Positions 31,677 to 61,100 of a stretch of 64,000 bases of DNA are shown here, piece after piece (the first letter of the stretch is position 1; every line of letters starts with the position of its first letter). The notes under the pieces were generated by a model. It made no database searches. It saw nothing but the letters and a program-made list of their open reading frames with translations, and had not been told where the DNA came from. Made by a program: the position numbers and the translations under genes. The stretch lies in the NCBI RefSeq assembly GCF_963675165.1, contig NC_087393.1, positions 4,975,702 through 5,039,701 of the forward strand, written 5' to 3'. Source of the stretch: Halichondria panicea. Taxonomy: Eukaryota > Porifera > Demospongiae > Suberitida > Halichondriidae.

Positions 31677-32606
31677 CCCTTTCCTTGCCATTCGTGAAAT
31701 CTGGAACAGGAGCGTCTTTAGGTCGATCAATTAGTGTGGATCAGGCCTCACCACGCCTCCATGTCATTCTATTAGTCTAGATCCGGCTAGCAATTCTAGC
31801 TGGGACTCCCAGTTCTAGCTCCTTTTGTTTAGTGTGTCAGAGACTGGGAGAAGATGATTGGCACTCCCTGGCTCCTTTGGATGTACAGCTGTCCAGATCC
31901 CTAGAACATACCCTCCATTCTGACGAGTTATCAGTGCATAGGGTGCTTACTAGATTCTTGCCAGCCAGTACAGTTCAAGCTACACACAGCACCGCTCAAC
32001 TATTCTCTACCCCATTATCTAGCTAAATCTGGTCCAACTAGACAGCAGACACAGCTAGTTAATTCAGTAAAGCCAGGGGTAGCCCTACTTCTACGGTTGT
32101 TCAGTACCCACGGTAACAATTCCTCTGGGCTGGGCTAACTAGTTGAGCCACGCCTCCCAATTCTCAAGGCTAGGTACATGTCTCTGTCTAGCTGCTTCTT
32201 CAGCTTCTTGCTCAGTTTTGTGGCTTAGAGAAAGGCCAGCTACTCAGGGGGAAGAGTCCAGATGAAAGTCTGGCAGCCAGGTGACGTCCAAACGGTCAGT
32301 TATTCTTTCCACCAACTTTTTAATCTAGTCTAGTCCTGCTTGCACTGCTACTACTACTGCTGCTACTCTTCCTAGCTAGTCAAAGGTTTCTTTTTTTTTT
32401 TTTTTTTTTTTATAACTACATATGCACAAAGAGACATCAAAGCTTACATCAAAGGACACAGATTTTTAGCCTACTTGACTGATAAGGCGGTTACCTAGAC
32501 TACAGTTTGTTTGTCAGGGAGGAGCTCACATACAACTTCATCTAATTCATCATAACGATTCCTTACCCATTGTTGTAATTTCTACAACAGATTGCCAAGG
32601 AAAGAG
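31677..32606. repeat. Dispersed ~930-bp repeat, copy 2
   Basis: Near-identical to 18533-19488, same orientation. Differences include fewer ACT repeats before the poly-T and a shorter poly-T (32391). Lies just 3' of COX10. Confidence 0.85.
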
Positions 32607-32613
32607 TTATTGA

Positions 32614-33096
32614 CATGTGTCAAAGTTATTAGAAGGCTTATTACGTCTAACAAATCTACACTACAATGAAGACTCTGAAGAGGAAGCTGAGGATCAAGAT
32701 CTCCTTGATGTAGGAGAAGAAACGGCGACGCAATGGCAGTCTCTACCCCCGCATTGTCCCCCAGCATTTGAGATCTGGGGGAGGAGCTCACTCGATTGTG
32801 CAGCACCCTGTATCACTTCCCTACAAGAGCCTCTAACTAGAGTGCCTTCTCTTACTTCTCTGCAATCACACTTTAGCGATTTTGACTTTTGAACAAGAAT
32901 CACCAGAAGAGCTGTGTTAGTTGACGAAGAATCACAATCTAGGTCTCCTTCTCTCACTTCCCTCAGCTCTGATGAGGAGCAGCCACCCATAGAAGAGGTT
33001 CAACTAGTGGCAAAAGATGAAGGATTTTGTAACCAAAGCTGTGGCCTTTCGACACGAGAAGTAATATCCTGCAGCTTGTGGAGTGAGACTCGGTAG
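32614..33096 (+). pseudogene. Unidentified coding remnant next to the dispersed repeat
   Basis: One frame runs from about 32617 with EDSEEEAEDQDLLDVGEE..., a TGA at 32890, then continues to a TAG near 33094 with SRSPSLTSLSSDEEQPPIEE. The repeated motif PSLTSL(Q/S)S on both sides of the stop suggests a once-continuous acidic, Ser-rich protein. No family recognised. Could be a decayed element-encoded ORF or a host fragment. Confidence 0.4.
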
Positions 33097-33312
33097 ATTC
33101 CAAGATGAGTGGAGTTTGTCCTATCAGATCAACGGAATGAAGTTCTGGGACAACAACAATTAATGGAGGAGAGAATTTTGGACTTCTGCTGCATTAAACT
33201 ATATAATAATTATTGTGCAATTATTGTTCTGATTCATTTTGTTGTATAATTATATAATTATTGTGTTCCCATTCAAACTATATATTCAACTTGCAATAAT
33301 TATAGTAAGTAT

Positions 33313-34402
33313 TAGCCTCGATCCCAGGCCGAGTTTTCGCTTTTATAACGGTTAGGCAAACAACTGGGCCTGGTACTAGTTGTCTGCGCATGCGTCAATC
33401 GTTTGTCAGATTCTGACAAATGGATATTCTCGTTCACTTTCGTGACATTTATATTCGTGTACTATCGTGTACTAGAAGTCAGTTCCCGTTTTATCATTAT
33501 TGGAATCGATTGGAATGGCTCTTAGCTGAAGCTTCTCTCTTCTCTGAAGCTTATTCTGAAGACTGAACAACAAGGGAAGAGGTATAAAGCTTTGTCAAGC
33601 TTGTTAAGGTCAGATATTTTTGTGTGGGCCCTATGGCCGGCTATGCTATCAAGTCTTGTTCATGTTTGGCAAGAATGTAGGTAGACTATAGTTTCATCAT
33701 TAATATAGTGGATCAAGTGAAGAGTGTGAGCTAGAGAACTTGGTGCTGCCATCATCAGCTCGTCGACAATGACACTATAACCGAGAAATTTAATATGTAT
33801 AGATCTACACGTATTTAAAATGTCTACTTCTCTGTACAGGAGCAATGGCTAATATCCAGCTATCCCAACAGTGCTCCTCTTGGCTATACTAACGGACGAG
33901 ACTGGACAGTTTGAGGTAAGGGTTTAACCGTCTTTGGTTTCTTTTAATATTGTCCTATACTCACAGACACAGGACTGGAGTATGACCTGCTCATTCGAGC
34001 GTTGCTGGGTAGCTCAGAGACATCAAGAGAATCTACGTTTTCTCAAGCAATGAGTTACGAGTTGGGGCCTAGAATCAGAGAAGTCCAGCAGCCTGCTAAA
34101 TCTTTTTGAAACGTAATTTGAAGGCATTCAATCATCCTGAAGTTGCCCTGGGTCACTGTAATTGTGCTGCAGCACAACTGGCAACTCCCCAGGCCTTTGT
34201 GAAGCAGCTCCCTATGTGCATCTTTTGTGTACTCACTCTGTGCATTTTTTCTGTGTACAAATTTCTATTATTGATTTATTAAATATTTTTGCCGACCACA
34301 AATATACAATGAAAATTTGACGCATGCGCAGACAACTAGTACCAGGCCCAGTTGTTCGCCTAACCGTTATAAAAGCGAAAACTCGGCCTGGGATCGAGGC
34401 TA
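33313..34402. mobile_element. MULE-like TIR element carrying spliced gene-like sequence
   Basis: TIRs of about 90 bp (TAGCCTCGATCCCAGGCCGAG... to GACAACTAGTACCAGGCCC inverted) at both ends, 9-bp target duplication AGTAAGTAT (33304-33312, 34403-34411). The interior contains an exon-like stretch with donor GAGGTAAGG (33913) and acceptor ACTCACAG (33967), then an open frame (LEYDLLIRALLGSSE, FSQAMSYELGPRIREVQQ) to a TGA near 34108. This is the layout of a gene-capturing MULE; the source gene is not recognised. Confidence 0.82.
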
Positions 34403-34506
34403 AGTAAGTATAAGCAAGTATAATAATTATATTAATAATTATAGTTCACACTGTATTATGAAACACACAAAGTTAAGGAGAATCATGCAGTGAAGTAAAT
34501 ATATAC

Positions 34507-34613
34507 TATTCCAGTTCAGCTTGTTTCATTTACCTCTAGATCTGCTGATGGGACTGTTATTTCTAAACAAGAAGAGTAGCAAGACTGAACAGACGACTTA
34601 GATTCTTTCTAGC
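34507..34613 (+). pseudogene. Duplicated COX10 3' end
   Basis: Matches COX10 31464-31566 ([10 protein letters not shown]...[12 protein letters not shown]) and its stop, with small indels, and similarity continues into the 3' UTR (TTTTGTGCAAAA). The rest of COX10 is absent, so this is a tail-only duplicate about 3 kb downstream. Confidence 0.85.
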
Positions 34614-34851
34614 ATTAATTTTCATAATTATTTTTATTTTGTGCAAAAAATAATAATAAAAATGTATTGTTTACTTTTGTAGTAATTTTTATTATAAATC
34701 AGCACAAAAACAATCAAGTGAATAGACGTACCGTATAAAAGTCAGCAAGTATATAATTATAATATATAATTTTGTAGAATCTTAAATATATATAATTATG
34801 TAGGCAAGATCAGTCAAGTATAGGCGCAGCATGCACATATAAAGTCAATAT

Positions 34852-51061
<16,210 letters not shown>

Positions 51062-51204
51062 ATCCACTAGCTAGATAGCTAGCTAGTAAGTCTATCCTGA
51101 CTGATGTAAATAGTCTGCAAGCAGCATCAACTGGATCAGGAGCTGAACTGATCCGGATCAACCGGATACATGGATAAATAAGCTGCCACGCCTTCACTGT
51201 CAAT

Positions 51205-51606
51205 TTATATGCCTTGGTGCGCATGCGCAAGCATGGAGGGTTTTTTGAGAGAACAAAGGTTAGAGGGTACAGAATAAAATGAGGCAAAAATAATTACTAT
51301 GTGGATGCTGAGTTCAGTTGATTTGCAGTTTTCTGACATAGCCAGGTCCATAGGGGGCGGTGCCTTTATGGCTTGACCAATGCTTGAGCGGGCACCACGA
51401 ATGCACTGGATTGCTGATCTTAGTAAAGAAAAATTTAGGTGGCAGCGTAGCCAGGACAGGGTGGAGGAGTAGGGTTGATCCCATTTCATTGCAAGTAGGG
51501 AGGCAAGTCTTTTGTAAAAAACGGTCGCTTCAACTGCAAGACCTCCGGTGGCAGAGAGAACGAGTGGGGTGAATGAGGCATTCTCAATTTCTCTTATCCT
51601 TTGCAT
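51205..51606 (-). mobile_element. Retroelement ORF C-terminal fragment
   Basis: The minus-strand frame 51606-51205 contains FTPLVLSATGG, FYKRLASLLA, W(D)QPYSSTLSWLRC and LLRSAIQCIRGARSS, a block I recognise from the C-terminus of retroelement-encoded proteins common in cnidarian and sponge genomes. No upstream reverse transcriptase is present, so it is a truncated copy. Lies 150-550 bp upstream of the paralogue A start. Confidence 0.65.
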
Positions 51607-52577
51607 GGAGGGTAGAAGTAGGCCGATTAAAATACGCCTGGTCTCGAGGCTAGGTACATGTAGAAGAAGGTAGACTTGAAACCACTCCCCTTGTCTCGGG
51701 AGAAAGGGACTGGCGCGGTAAGCTGCCGTCCAGAGCCCAAAGCGAAGGGAGTGGTTTCCAGTCGAGACGGAACCAATAATTATGAGACAGCTGATTAAAA
51801 CAGGAGTGCTTCAGCTATTCTGTCTGCATTTATTTATAGTAATAGCACTAAAGAAATTTGGAGTTGTACATGTACATGTACATGCAGTGTATCACTATAA
51901 TTATTAGCCTCGATCCCAGGCCGAGTTTTCGCTTTTATATCGAGGCTATATAATTATTAGAGTACCAATTAGCGTTAAAATTAATTAATTGTAATGGTGT
52001 CTCATAATTAATACCCCCCTGTCTCAATACCCGAATCACTTCGAACACTAAATGCTAGCATTAGCTGCAATTAACAAAGCACTGTCACTAATTTGTTTGC
52101 TTGCATGCAAAGCCTATTGACCATATAGTGAGTTATATATTGTGAACGTGTATTTAGCTCCCTCAAGATCACTGTCAAGACAAGTACAGGAGTCAGAAAC
52201 ATTGAGATGTCTCATGATACCCCGCGGCCCTTAATTGTACCTTAAGTTTGTATATACCTGGCATACCTTTAATAACAAACTCAATTGGTTTATATAATTC
52301 TATACTCTATTAATTGTCTATAATATTATAGTTTGTGTGTGACGTGTGTGACGTGTGTTTTCTTAATGCCGGAATATGCCATTGACAGCCTTTGCAGATC
52401 GAAGAGTGCGTTTTTTTTTATAGCTTATGTTATGTAGCTTTGACACCTCAACCAAGGCATTAGCACCCACGGTGCCGGTGCTTTCATTGTCACAGTGATT
52501 TTGCAGATTCAATTCAGGAGTGCATTTGAATTCATTGTAATACATAAAACGCACACACAAAATCAGTCAAGTGGACA

Positions 52578-52609
<32 letters not shown>

Positions 52610-52786
52610 CGTGCATGTAGATATAAATCTCTTATGAGTTTTAAAACTATGATAATACTTCACCTGCGAAATGACAGTATAATAATTATGACTAACAATA
52701 AACATTGTGAAGGAAGGGTAATTATAAGTTGAGTGTCCGGACTATAAAAGGGCAGTCAAGTAAACACATGCAGCACATATATAAAG
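51607..52786. other. Intergenic region between the two Munc13-like paralogues
   Basis: No gene seen. Holds an imperfect inverted repeat (GAAACCACTCCC at 51679, GGGAGTGGTTTC at 51747), a 44-bp MULE-like remnant, and a TA dinucleotide tract (52580-52608) just beyond the 3' end of paralogue B. Confidence 0.6.
51905..51948. mobile_element. 44-bp minimal MULE-like element
   Basis: TAGCCTCGATCCCAGGCCGA... to ATATCGAGGCTA with exact 9-bp duplication TATAATTAT (51896-51904 and 51949-51957). The inner sequence matches the left TIR of the element at 33313, so it is an internally deleted derivative. Confidence 0.88.
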
Positions 52787-55118
52787 TTAGTGCTTTCGAA
52801 ACTTCGAAGCCATGGTAAGTAGTTCAGTTGCACCCATTTTTATACGTTTCAGATGTTTTGGCATGAGGCTCTGTTGGAGTGTGGGATTATCGATATCCAA
52901 ATCTGCCAGAATTTGTTTATTCTCCTTGAGGAAGTCAGCAACTCTTAGATCAGATGAATTAGCTCGAGCAAGTAACTCATTCAGAGACATTGTACTTGCA
53001 GGGATCTTGAAGAGAGGTAGTATCAAGTTCTTCTTCACAATGGCGCCAGGATTGTCAAAGGCTGAACGCACTGGAGAGAGGATGGGAATGTCTTCACACG
53101 GTACGACACACACTCCACACAAATCATTGGAACGAAGCAAGTCATAGTCAAAGATAGTCAGTAATATGACAGCTCCTCGAGTTTGAAGAGATGCTTTACT
53201 AGCAGGCCTTTGTGTGTGTATGTGTGAACACAGAAATGCATCAGTGATCTATTATGCAAAAGCTTCATTCTAGGGATATACGGGACAACTTACATGATGA
53301 AATCCTCATTGAAAACTGGATTTAGCGTCTTCTTTTTGACAGAGGTCTTCAGTTTCTTTGACTGGGTGTGGCCAAAGTGCCAGGGAGGCATCAGAGTCAA
53401 CTCAACAAATGGGTCACTGAGTCCTGTAGGGAGAAGTGTGTACCACACTATTCAAGGGATTTTATAAGTAGCTCCTTGCACACAATTATATAGTTTGCGG
53501 TTCACATACACTGATGATTATACACACAATACAAAGGATTACCTGTACTGTCCAGGCTTGGCAGCTTGTTGGCCTGGAAGAGATTGACCTCAATAACCTC
53601 CTTGTCTTGATGGCAGCCCACACTGAGCAGAACCTTCCCGTAGTTATCTTTTTCGGAGTTTACCAGGGCTGTTTGAATATCGGCCAAATCAGAGAAGAAT
53701 TTCAAAATCAGTTTGTCTGTTTGGAGGCTCAGAATGTCAAGCTGATAAAGGAGCTCCTATGGAAGAGAAACACAGTTTCACTAATAGTCAATTTAGCTGC
53801 GATTAATAATAGCAAAGCTCAGAAAAAAAGTGTAAGAGTACTAGGTCAAAATGGGAGAAGTTGGAAATTGCCTCACTGCACCTTGTACTTGTCAGTGTTC
53901 AAGCTCTCCAAGTCAAGCCCGTTCCCATCAGCATGGAAGAACTCCTTGAAGCTCTGTTGGATAAACTTGACCTTTGAATAGTACTGACTGCGATCGTTAC
54001 TCTTCTTGGCTGCATCAGAGTTGAGCACGCTCTGTAGACAGTCAATAGACATACACCACATGTTTGTCAGGATTCTGTGGGAGAGAAGGGGTAAATTATT
54101 TTCATCATAGTATATATGGGGAAAGTCATTGTAGTATATACCGTATTTACTTGATTAAACGCCTGGACGTTTATTTCATATCGAAGTCTGTAGAAGGGGC
54201 GTTTAAACAAGATGGGCGCTTATTTGAAACGGGCGTTTATTGTTATGTCTACTCAGCTTTTGCACAGCAGCAGTTAGCTAGTATGCTCTTTTTGGCTGCT
54301 ACCACAGCTCTCAGCTTAAATCTTAAGTCGTAGGAGTGGTGTTTCTCCCTCTGTGTTGGTATCTCTCCCTCTCTGCCATCATAAATAGTATCTATATTCT
54401 ATGTTGCCATGCTTGCAACTGGTTCCACGTGCTAATTCAGCTCTATCCACAGTGCCATGCCCTAGGCATGGGCGATTATTTAAGATGGGCGTTTATTGAC
54501 AAAGACAAAGCTTTTACCATGGGTGTTTAAACGAGATGGGTGTTTAATCAAGTAAATACGGTATATATATTCAAAAATTGCTGTAGTTCTAATTGTTAGT
54601 AGTGTTACAGTACAGCTGCATACTGGCTAATACTTACAGCTGGAAGACTGGAGTGAGAAGACTTTTGCCCAGTGTCTGGAGGTTGCTAGCCAGATAACTC
54701 ATCAGAGGGTCGATCACCTGGATACAATCGATCAACCAATCTCAATACATAAAATACAAGTCACACTCACCTCTAGACTAATCGTGGGCGTCTTCTTCTC
54801 GACAATTTTTTTCATATGTGTTGTCATATCAGGGTTCATCTGGAGGGGGAGGGAGGGTGGTCGAAAGTTATGTACACAAGCGATAAAGGGTAATTTGATG
54901 GTTACCTTCAAAACGATTTGACTGATGATATGGGTCATTTTGTTATCAATGTATTCCCCAGTACTTTGAATGAGTGTTCCCATAACCTCCTTGGAGTGAG
55001 TCTGAATATCTTGCTCTTCTTTTGTTAGTTTCTTGCCGCTCTGTTCCAGTGAGTGATCCATCAAGTGCTTCATTATCACTGTCTTGACGTGTTGCATGTT
55101 GTTCAGCACTATACTCAG

Positions 55119-55196
<78 letters not shown>

Positions 55197-58100
55197 GCGT
55201 GTGTGTGTGTGTGTACGTGTGCGTGTGATGTGTGTGTGCGAGCGTGTGTGTGTGTTTGGAAGGAGGGTATAAGTAAGCACAAAGCTAACTGGGTTGGATG
55301 GAACCGCGCCCGCTGAAGCGTACCATTTTGACTCAAACGGATTAATTTTATTTTTATGAACGACATTCAATTGACAATTTATATTTTTCCGGTCTTCAGA
55401 GGAGCACCAAACCCGTCATTGCCAGTCCACAAGTTTCAATCCCTTTAATTTCCTGAATTATGGATAGCTCAAGGAAAGGCAGGACCGCTCCCATACATGC
55501 GGAGTCCAGGTGTGACTGTCAAACCATAGACTCTATGGTTAAACACCACAAAACATGCAGTTGAAAAGGAAGCTAAATTTCTTATTCATGTTTAGGAAGT
55601 ACTTTATGTGCAACCTTATAATTAATTGTTATGCAAATTGTTATGTAATTAAGATGAGCAAAATGTAACCCACGTGACAACGTCAGTTCCATTGTGAGGA
55701 TTCTTTTAGTTTTGTCTCTTTGTTAGCAGTTTTTAGCCAGTTTTTTAGTACCATGACAATTATGTTTACCGTACTTATTCGATTTAAAGCGACACTTTTA
55801 AATAATTACGAAGCCAGAGGTCGTTTCTTTTGGAGGTTGAAAAATTATGTTGAAATCCTGGTGTCGCATATTTAGAGGATCGCATCTAATTGGAGGTTAC
55901 TCTACTATCCTCGATTATAGGCCGCTTAAATTACATTGTTTCTTGCGGCCTGGAATTGAGGCTATAGTTTGACCTCTATTTAGGACGCGACATAAAAAAT
56001 AATTGTGAATGCTGCAGTCGCTACTTTTAGAGGTTAGAAAATTGGAAAAGATCGAGGGTGTCGCATATTTGGAGGGTCGCTTTAAATCAAATAAGTACGG
56101 TAGGCTCATGTGATTCCCATATCTGGGTGTATCATTTTACTTTAGGCGTTTTGTGGCTTGTAGCTACATGTACAATATAAGATCTAACCTTGGTTATGAA
56201 TTTTCCATTAGTCACGATAAATAGATGCTTGTGTGTGTGTGTGTGCGTGTGTGTGTGTGGGTGTGGGTGTGGGTGTGTGTGTGTGTGTGCGTGCGTATGT
56301 GTGTGTGTATGAGGGATCTCAAGACATTAGTGCATGCATGCTTACACTTCAATAATTCTGTACAGTGCATCCAGCCAGTCTAAAGAGTAGAATACCAAAA
56401 ATGTGTAAGTAGTTGTACTTAAATGTAAATATCTTATGATTGGAACATTTCTAAGAAAATCTGCTAATACCATTGTGTAGGCGAATGAATAAGCTACAAC
56501 ATATCCAAAATTGTTTCCATGATAACATAAGGTGGTGGGTTTGTGGTGATTAATAAAACAGTACCCAATTGTTATAGTGAGTAATCGGTTAGGGAGAGAA
56601 AAGGCCGAAGGTTTCTGGCTAAGGTTTAGAACTTTGTCACAACATCTATGGATAGTTTGGCTATCTTATGAAAGATTCGATGTTACTTAAATATCTACAC
56701 ATCCTCTGCAGTGCTCAAAATTGCTAGTTTTTAGTGCCGTTTCAGTTAGGGAGATATTTGAAGAAAATCTCACGGCTAAGGTCTAAAAATTACACAGAGT
56801 AAGCTTGAATAAATTGTCTAGCTTTTGATAAGAAAAATTTTTCCAGAAATACTTTAGTTCCAAAGAAATTGATGTTACGTACATTTTTTTATGATCACCC
56901 CCATTATCTCCTAAAATTATTTCCCACTACAACAACTTTTGGGGAAATATTTTTGAATCATGTTGTAGCTTATTCTTTTACCTATACAATGGTATCAGCA
57001 CAATTTCTTAGAAATGTTCCAATCTTGAGATACATTGAAGTACAACTACTCACCTATTTTTGTATTCTACTCTCTAGACTGGATGCACTGTATACACATT
57101 CCCAAGTTTCCGCATCCAAGAGCCAACATTATTTAACATGTGCACATTCTGAATCAACATAGCATATACCTTTTCAGTGGCCCTAAAGCGCCCCTGTTCA
57201 TCAAGCATGTCCTCTGGCCTCAGGCGATTGTAGACCTCAGACACATAGAATTGGGCACACTCACACACATTCCTCACCACGGAGATCTTGAATGTAAATG
57301 CCTCTGCATTGGCTGACCACTCAAGCTGCATATACGATACAGCAATTACTTTATAGCACTCATCATTCACTACAAATTAAGTTTTAACAATTCAATGAAA
57401 AGCTTAAAGTGAGTGAGTATGCAAATGTAAGTACTTCATCGCTGAATTTCATGAGGAGGAACAGGAGCCCGGCTCCGTCAACAGCCGAGGATGAGAACTG
57501 GACATCATCCGTGACCTGGACCACCTTGTCTAGTTCAATGGCTTTCTTAATGCCTGATTTGCACCTCTCTGTGGCCAGATCGATCCACTGATTGACTTTG
57601 CTCTGAAACCAGTTATGGGACTCGGCTATCTTCAACTGCTGACAGTGTCTGCATTGAGAGCAGTCAAAACACATTTCACTGCATGTATGTGTAGTAATTA
57701 TTATATAATTATGTAATGTAAACAAGTTTAGTTAAAATAAGGCAACCTATAACTTATTTACTGATTCACTCCGTGTCCTAGGTGACTTCCAGTGAATATG
57801 AGCCATATTTTACTTCCCCCAGGGAAGTATGGAATATGGCTCATATTTTTACTTCCTACAAGCACTATTCAACTTTTGAATCATCTTGGCAATTTATACA
57901 CAGTAAAATAGCAATACAGCACGCAAAAAGTTTTTGTAGACTATGTTTTGTGCTATTGTCATATTGACCTGAGCTAGCTAGCAGTCTAAGCTAGTTCATG
58001 AGGCTTGAAACACTGCAGTTCAATCCTTGCTCTGTGTTTCTAGTCAAGGCTGTGGCTCAGAGGTAGAAGAGTACAGCGCATGCAGTGTTGGTAGATTTGT

Positions 58101-61100
58101 GCAATGCACATTGAAAACGGTAGCTGCTGATATTGGTGGGCGGGTCTGGGAAAAGTTTATGGCTTCCAGTAGAACCTAGCTAGCTGCTTGGAGAAGTAGC
58201 TAGCTCTCATACTTGACAGCTGTAACTGTTCTAACTGCATATTCTGAGGCACAAAAGTGGCTGTGAGAGCAAGCTTGACTGTCTCCATTGATGTTCAAAT
58301 CCATTGATGTTCAAATGACTGTTTTGCTGTTTTTGCAGTAAATAAATCAGTTGTTGACTGGTTGCCTAGTTTATAACCAACCTCGGCATTGGTTGGTTAT
58401 AAGCCATAATTACTAGTCAACCAGTCAATAACTATAACTAACACACGCATACACACATACATGTATACGCTAACAGAGATGACTAACTCTTTTGGAATGT
58501 TTTTCTGGAGCTTTTTGATCTCTTTGATGGTTGTATACACCTCATACGTGGTCACAGCATCAGGGCTTTGTTTTATCCGAAGCGTGGACATCGCCTCCAT
58601 GAAAATCTGGAGCGAATAAATAGACAATGAGAAAACAAGCCAAGGTTATTTTATCTATAGAGCTAACTTTGAAGCTCAGAGAAACTTACGAGTTTATCGA
58701 TAGCGAGATAGAAGTGAGTAAAGTAGTCTACGCCGGCTCTGTTGGGGGTACAGTGTATAGGGGGTACAGTGTGGGGTACAGTGTGGGGGTACATTTTAGG
58801 GGGTACAGTATGGAGTAAATTTTAGAGGGTACAGTGTAGGGGGTACAGTATGCATGGGGTACAGTGTGGGGGTACAGTGTGTGTGTGTGGGGGGGATACA
58901 GTGTGGGGTACAGTATGGGGTACAGTGTGTGTGGGGGGGGGGGGGGATACAGTGTGGGGTACAGTGTGGGGGTACAGTGTGTGTGTGTGAGGGGGATACA
59001 GTGTGGGGTACAGTGTGGGGGTACAGTGTGTGTGAGGGGGATACAGTGTGGGGTACAGTGTGTGTGTGTGGGGGGGATACAGTGTGTATGGGAGGGTACA
59101 GTGTGTGGGGGGGGGGGGTAACAGTGTGGGGGTACAGTGTGAGGGTACAGTGTGAGGGTACAGTGTGGCGGGGGTAACTATACAGTTAATTCGTACAGAT
59201 GGGTGTGTTTACAAACTTCTGAAAGATGGGGTTGACGTGTTGCAGCACTCTTTTGCAGTGGTTAAGAATGTGTTCAATGAGACCCTTGAAAGCAATCAGC
59301 TGCATGTCCGGTGTCTGCATGTGAGAGACATTATTAATGGTTTGCAACGAATTTCATTGATAAATTATTGACATTATACATACAATATGCAGTGTGCATA
59401 TAATAATTATGTATGCCTAATAACATGCATGCATGCATGAGTGGTCCTTTTTAAACACACGCTATAACAGATATAAAAGTTCTTGAGCTGCTGGCACTCA
59501 CATTCTGGTCAGGCATTAGCTTGGCACAGAGCATGAGGAACCAACTGGGGACAGCAGCCTGAATGCTCTTCTCCAACAGCTGTGACAACGACCGTTTCTC
59601 TTCAGGGAGGCGTTCCACAAATGGGGTGAACTTGTACAGCTGGAGCAGAATGCTAGCGTGTGGGGGGAGGTAATATACAATGATTAATTTTCTAACGTTC
59701 ATATAGTCAATGATTATACGCTTCTCCAATGATTTAATTGCACTGATTGACTTATTTCAATTGTTATCTCGAACTGCATATATATATATATATATATATA
59801 TAGGTATATAGCCACAGGTTATATAGTAGCCTATATCATGGTGTGCATGTCTTCTTTTGTCTGTCTGTGTGTTTCGAGTTTGCTCACCTAGCTGCTAAGT
59901 GCTTAATATTATATAGCCTCAATACAACAAGTGTCAAAAAAACCTCGGTAACAAATAACAGCAAGCATGCATGCAGAGGCTAAAAAGCTTGAAAATTGAA
60001 CATTGGCTACAGCTATGGCTATTAGCAAGATATTATTTGATGCACTATAGACCATGAAGACTCCGGTATATATAAAGAAGACTCCATGCAGCAGTATGAG
60101 GAAGTCCATGCAGCAGTATGAGGAAGACTCCATGCAGCAGTGTGAGGAAGACTCCATGCAGCAGTGTGAGGAAGACTCCATGCAGCAGTGTGAGGAAGAC
60201 TCCATGCAGCAGTGTGAGGAAGACTCCATGCAGCAGTGTGAGGAAGACTCCATGCAGCAGTGTGAGGAAGACTCCATGCAGCAGTGTGAGGAAGACTCCA
60301 TGCAGCAGTGTGAGGAAGACTTCATGCAGCAGTGTGAGGAAGACGCCATGCATGCAGCAGTGTGAGGAAGACTCCATGCAGCAGTATAAGGAAGACTCAA
60401 TGCAGCAGTATAAGGAAGACTCCATGCAGCAGTGTGAGGAAGACTCCATGCAGCAGTGTGAGGAAGACTCCGTGCAGCAGTGTGAGGAAGACTCCGTGCA
60501 GCAGTGTGAGGAAGACTCCGTGCAGCAGTGTGAGGAAGACTCCATGCAGCAGTGTGAGGAAGACTCCATGCAGCAGTGTGAGGAAGACTCCATGCAGCAG
60601 TGTGAGGAAGACTCCATGCAGCAGTGTGAGGAAGACTCCATGCAGCAGTATAAGGAAGACTCCATGCAGCAGTCTAAGGAAGACTCCATGCAGCAGTATA
60701 AGGAAGACTCCATGCAGCAGTATAAGGAAGACTCCAGACTCTATGCAGTAATGAAAATTCCAGTAAGGAAGACTTCTTCGCTGATTTTCTGTTGTGACCC
60801 TATAGTCCTACAGTAGAACCTCGATTATCCGGCCCTCCATTATCCGGAACCTCGATTATCCGGCTTGGCAGTTTTCTTGTTATCAGATCAGAAAATGGGC
60901 GTGTCCCTCGAACGCGCATGCGCGTTGCAGCTGTTACCATGGAGACATGCCTGCTTATCTTATGCGCATGCGCAGACAACCATGCATGTGGCACTGCTGT
61001 TTATCAATAAAGTGGGTGGATCAAGGCATGGTTTATCTATTCGATTATCCGGCATATTCACTTATCCGGCCTACTTCTGGAACCAAGGTGTCCGGATAAT

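Noticed and set aside
58036-58110. tRNA-like A box (TGGCTCAGAGGTAGAAGAG)
   Set aside because: No B box, no acceptor pairing and no cloverleaf; perhaps SINE debris.
60045-60816. ORFs of 160-232 codons on both strands
   Set aside because: Produced by the 24-bp minisatellite; no start context, no domain, inside an intron.
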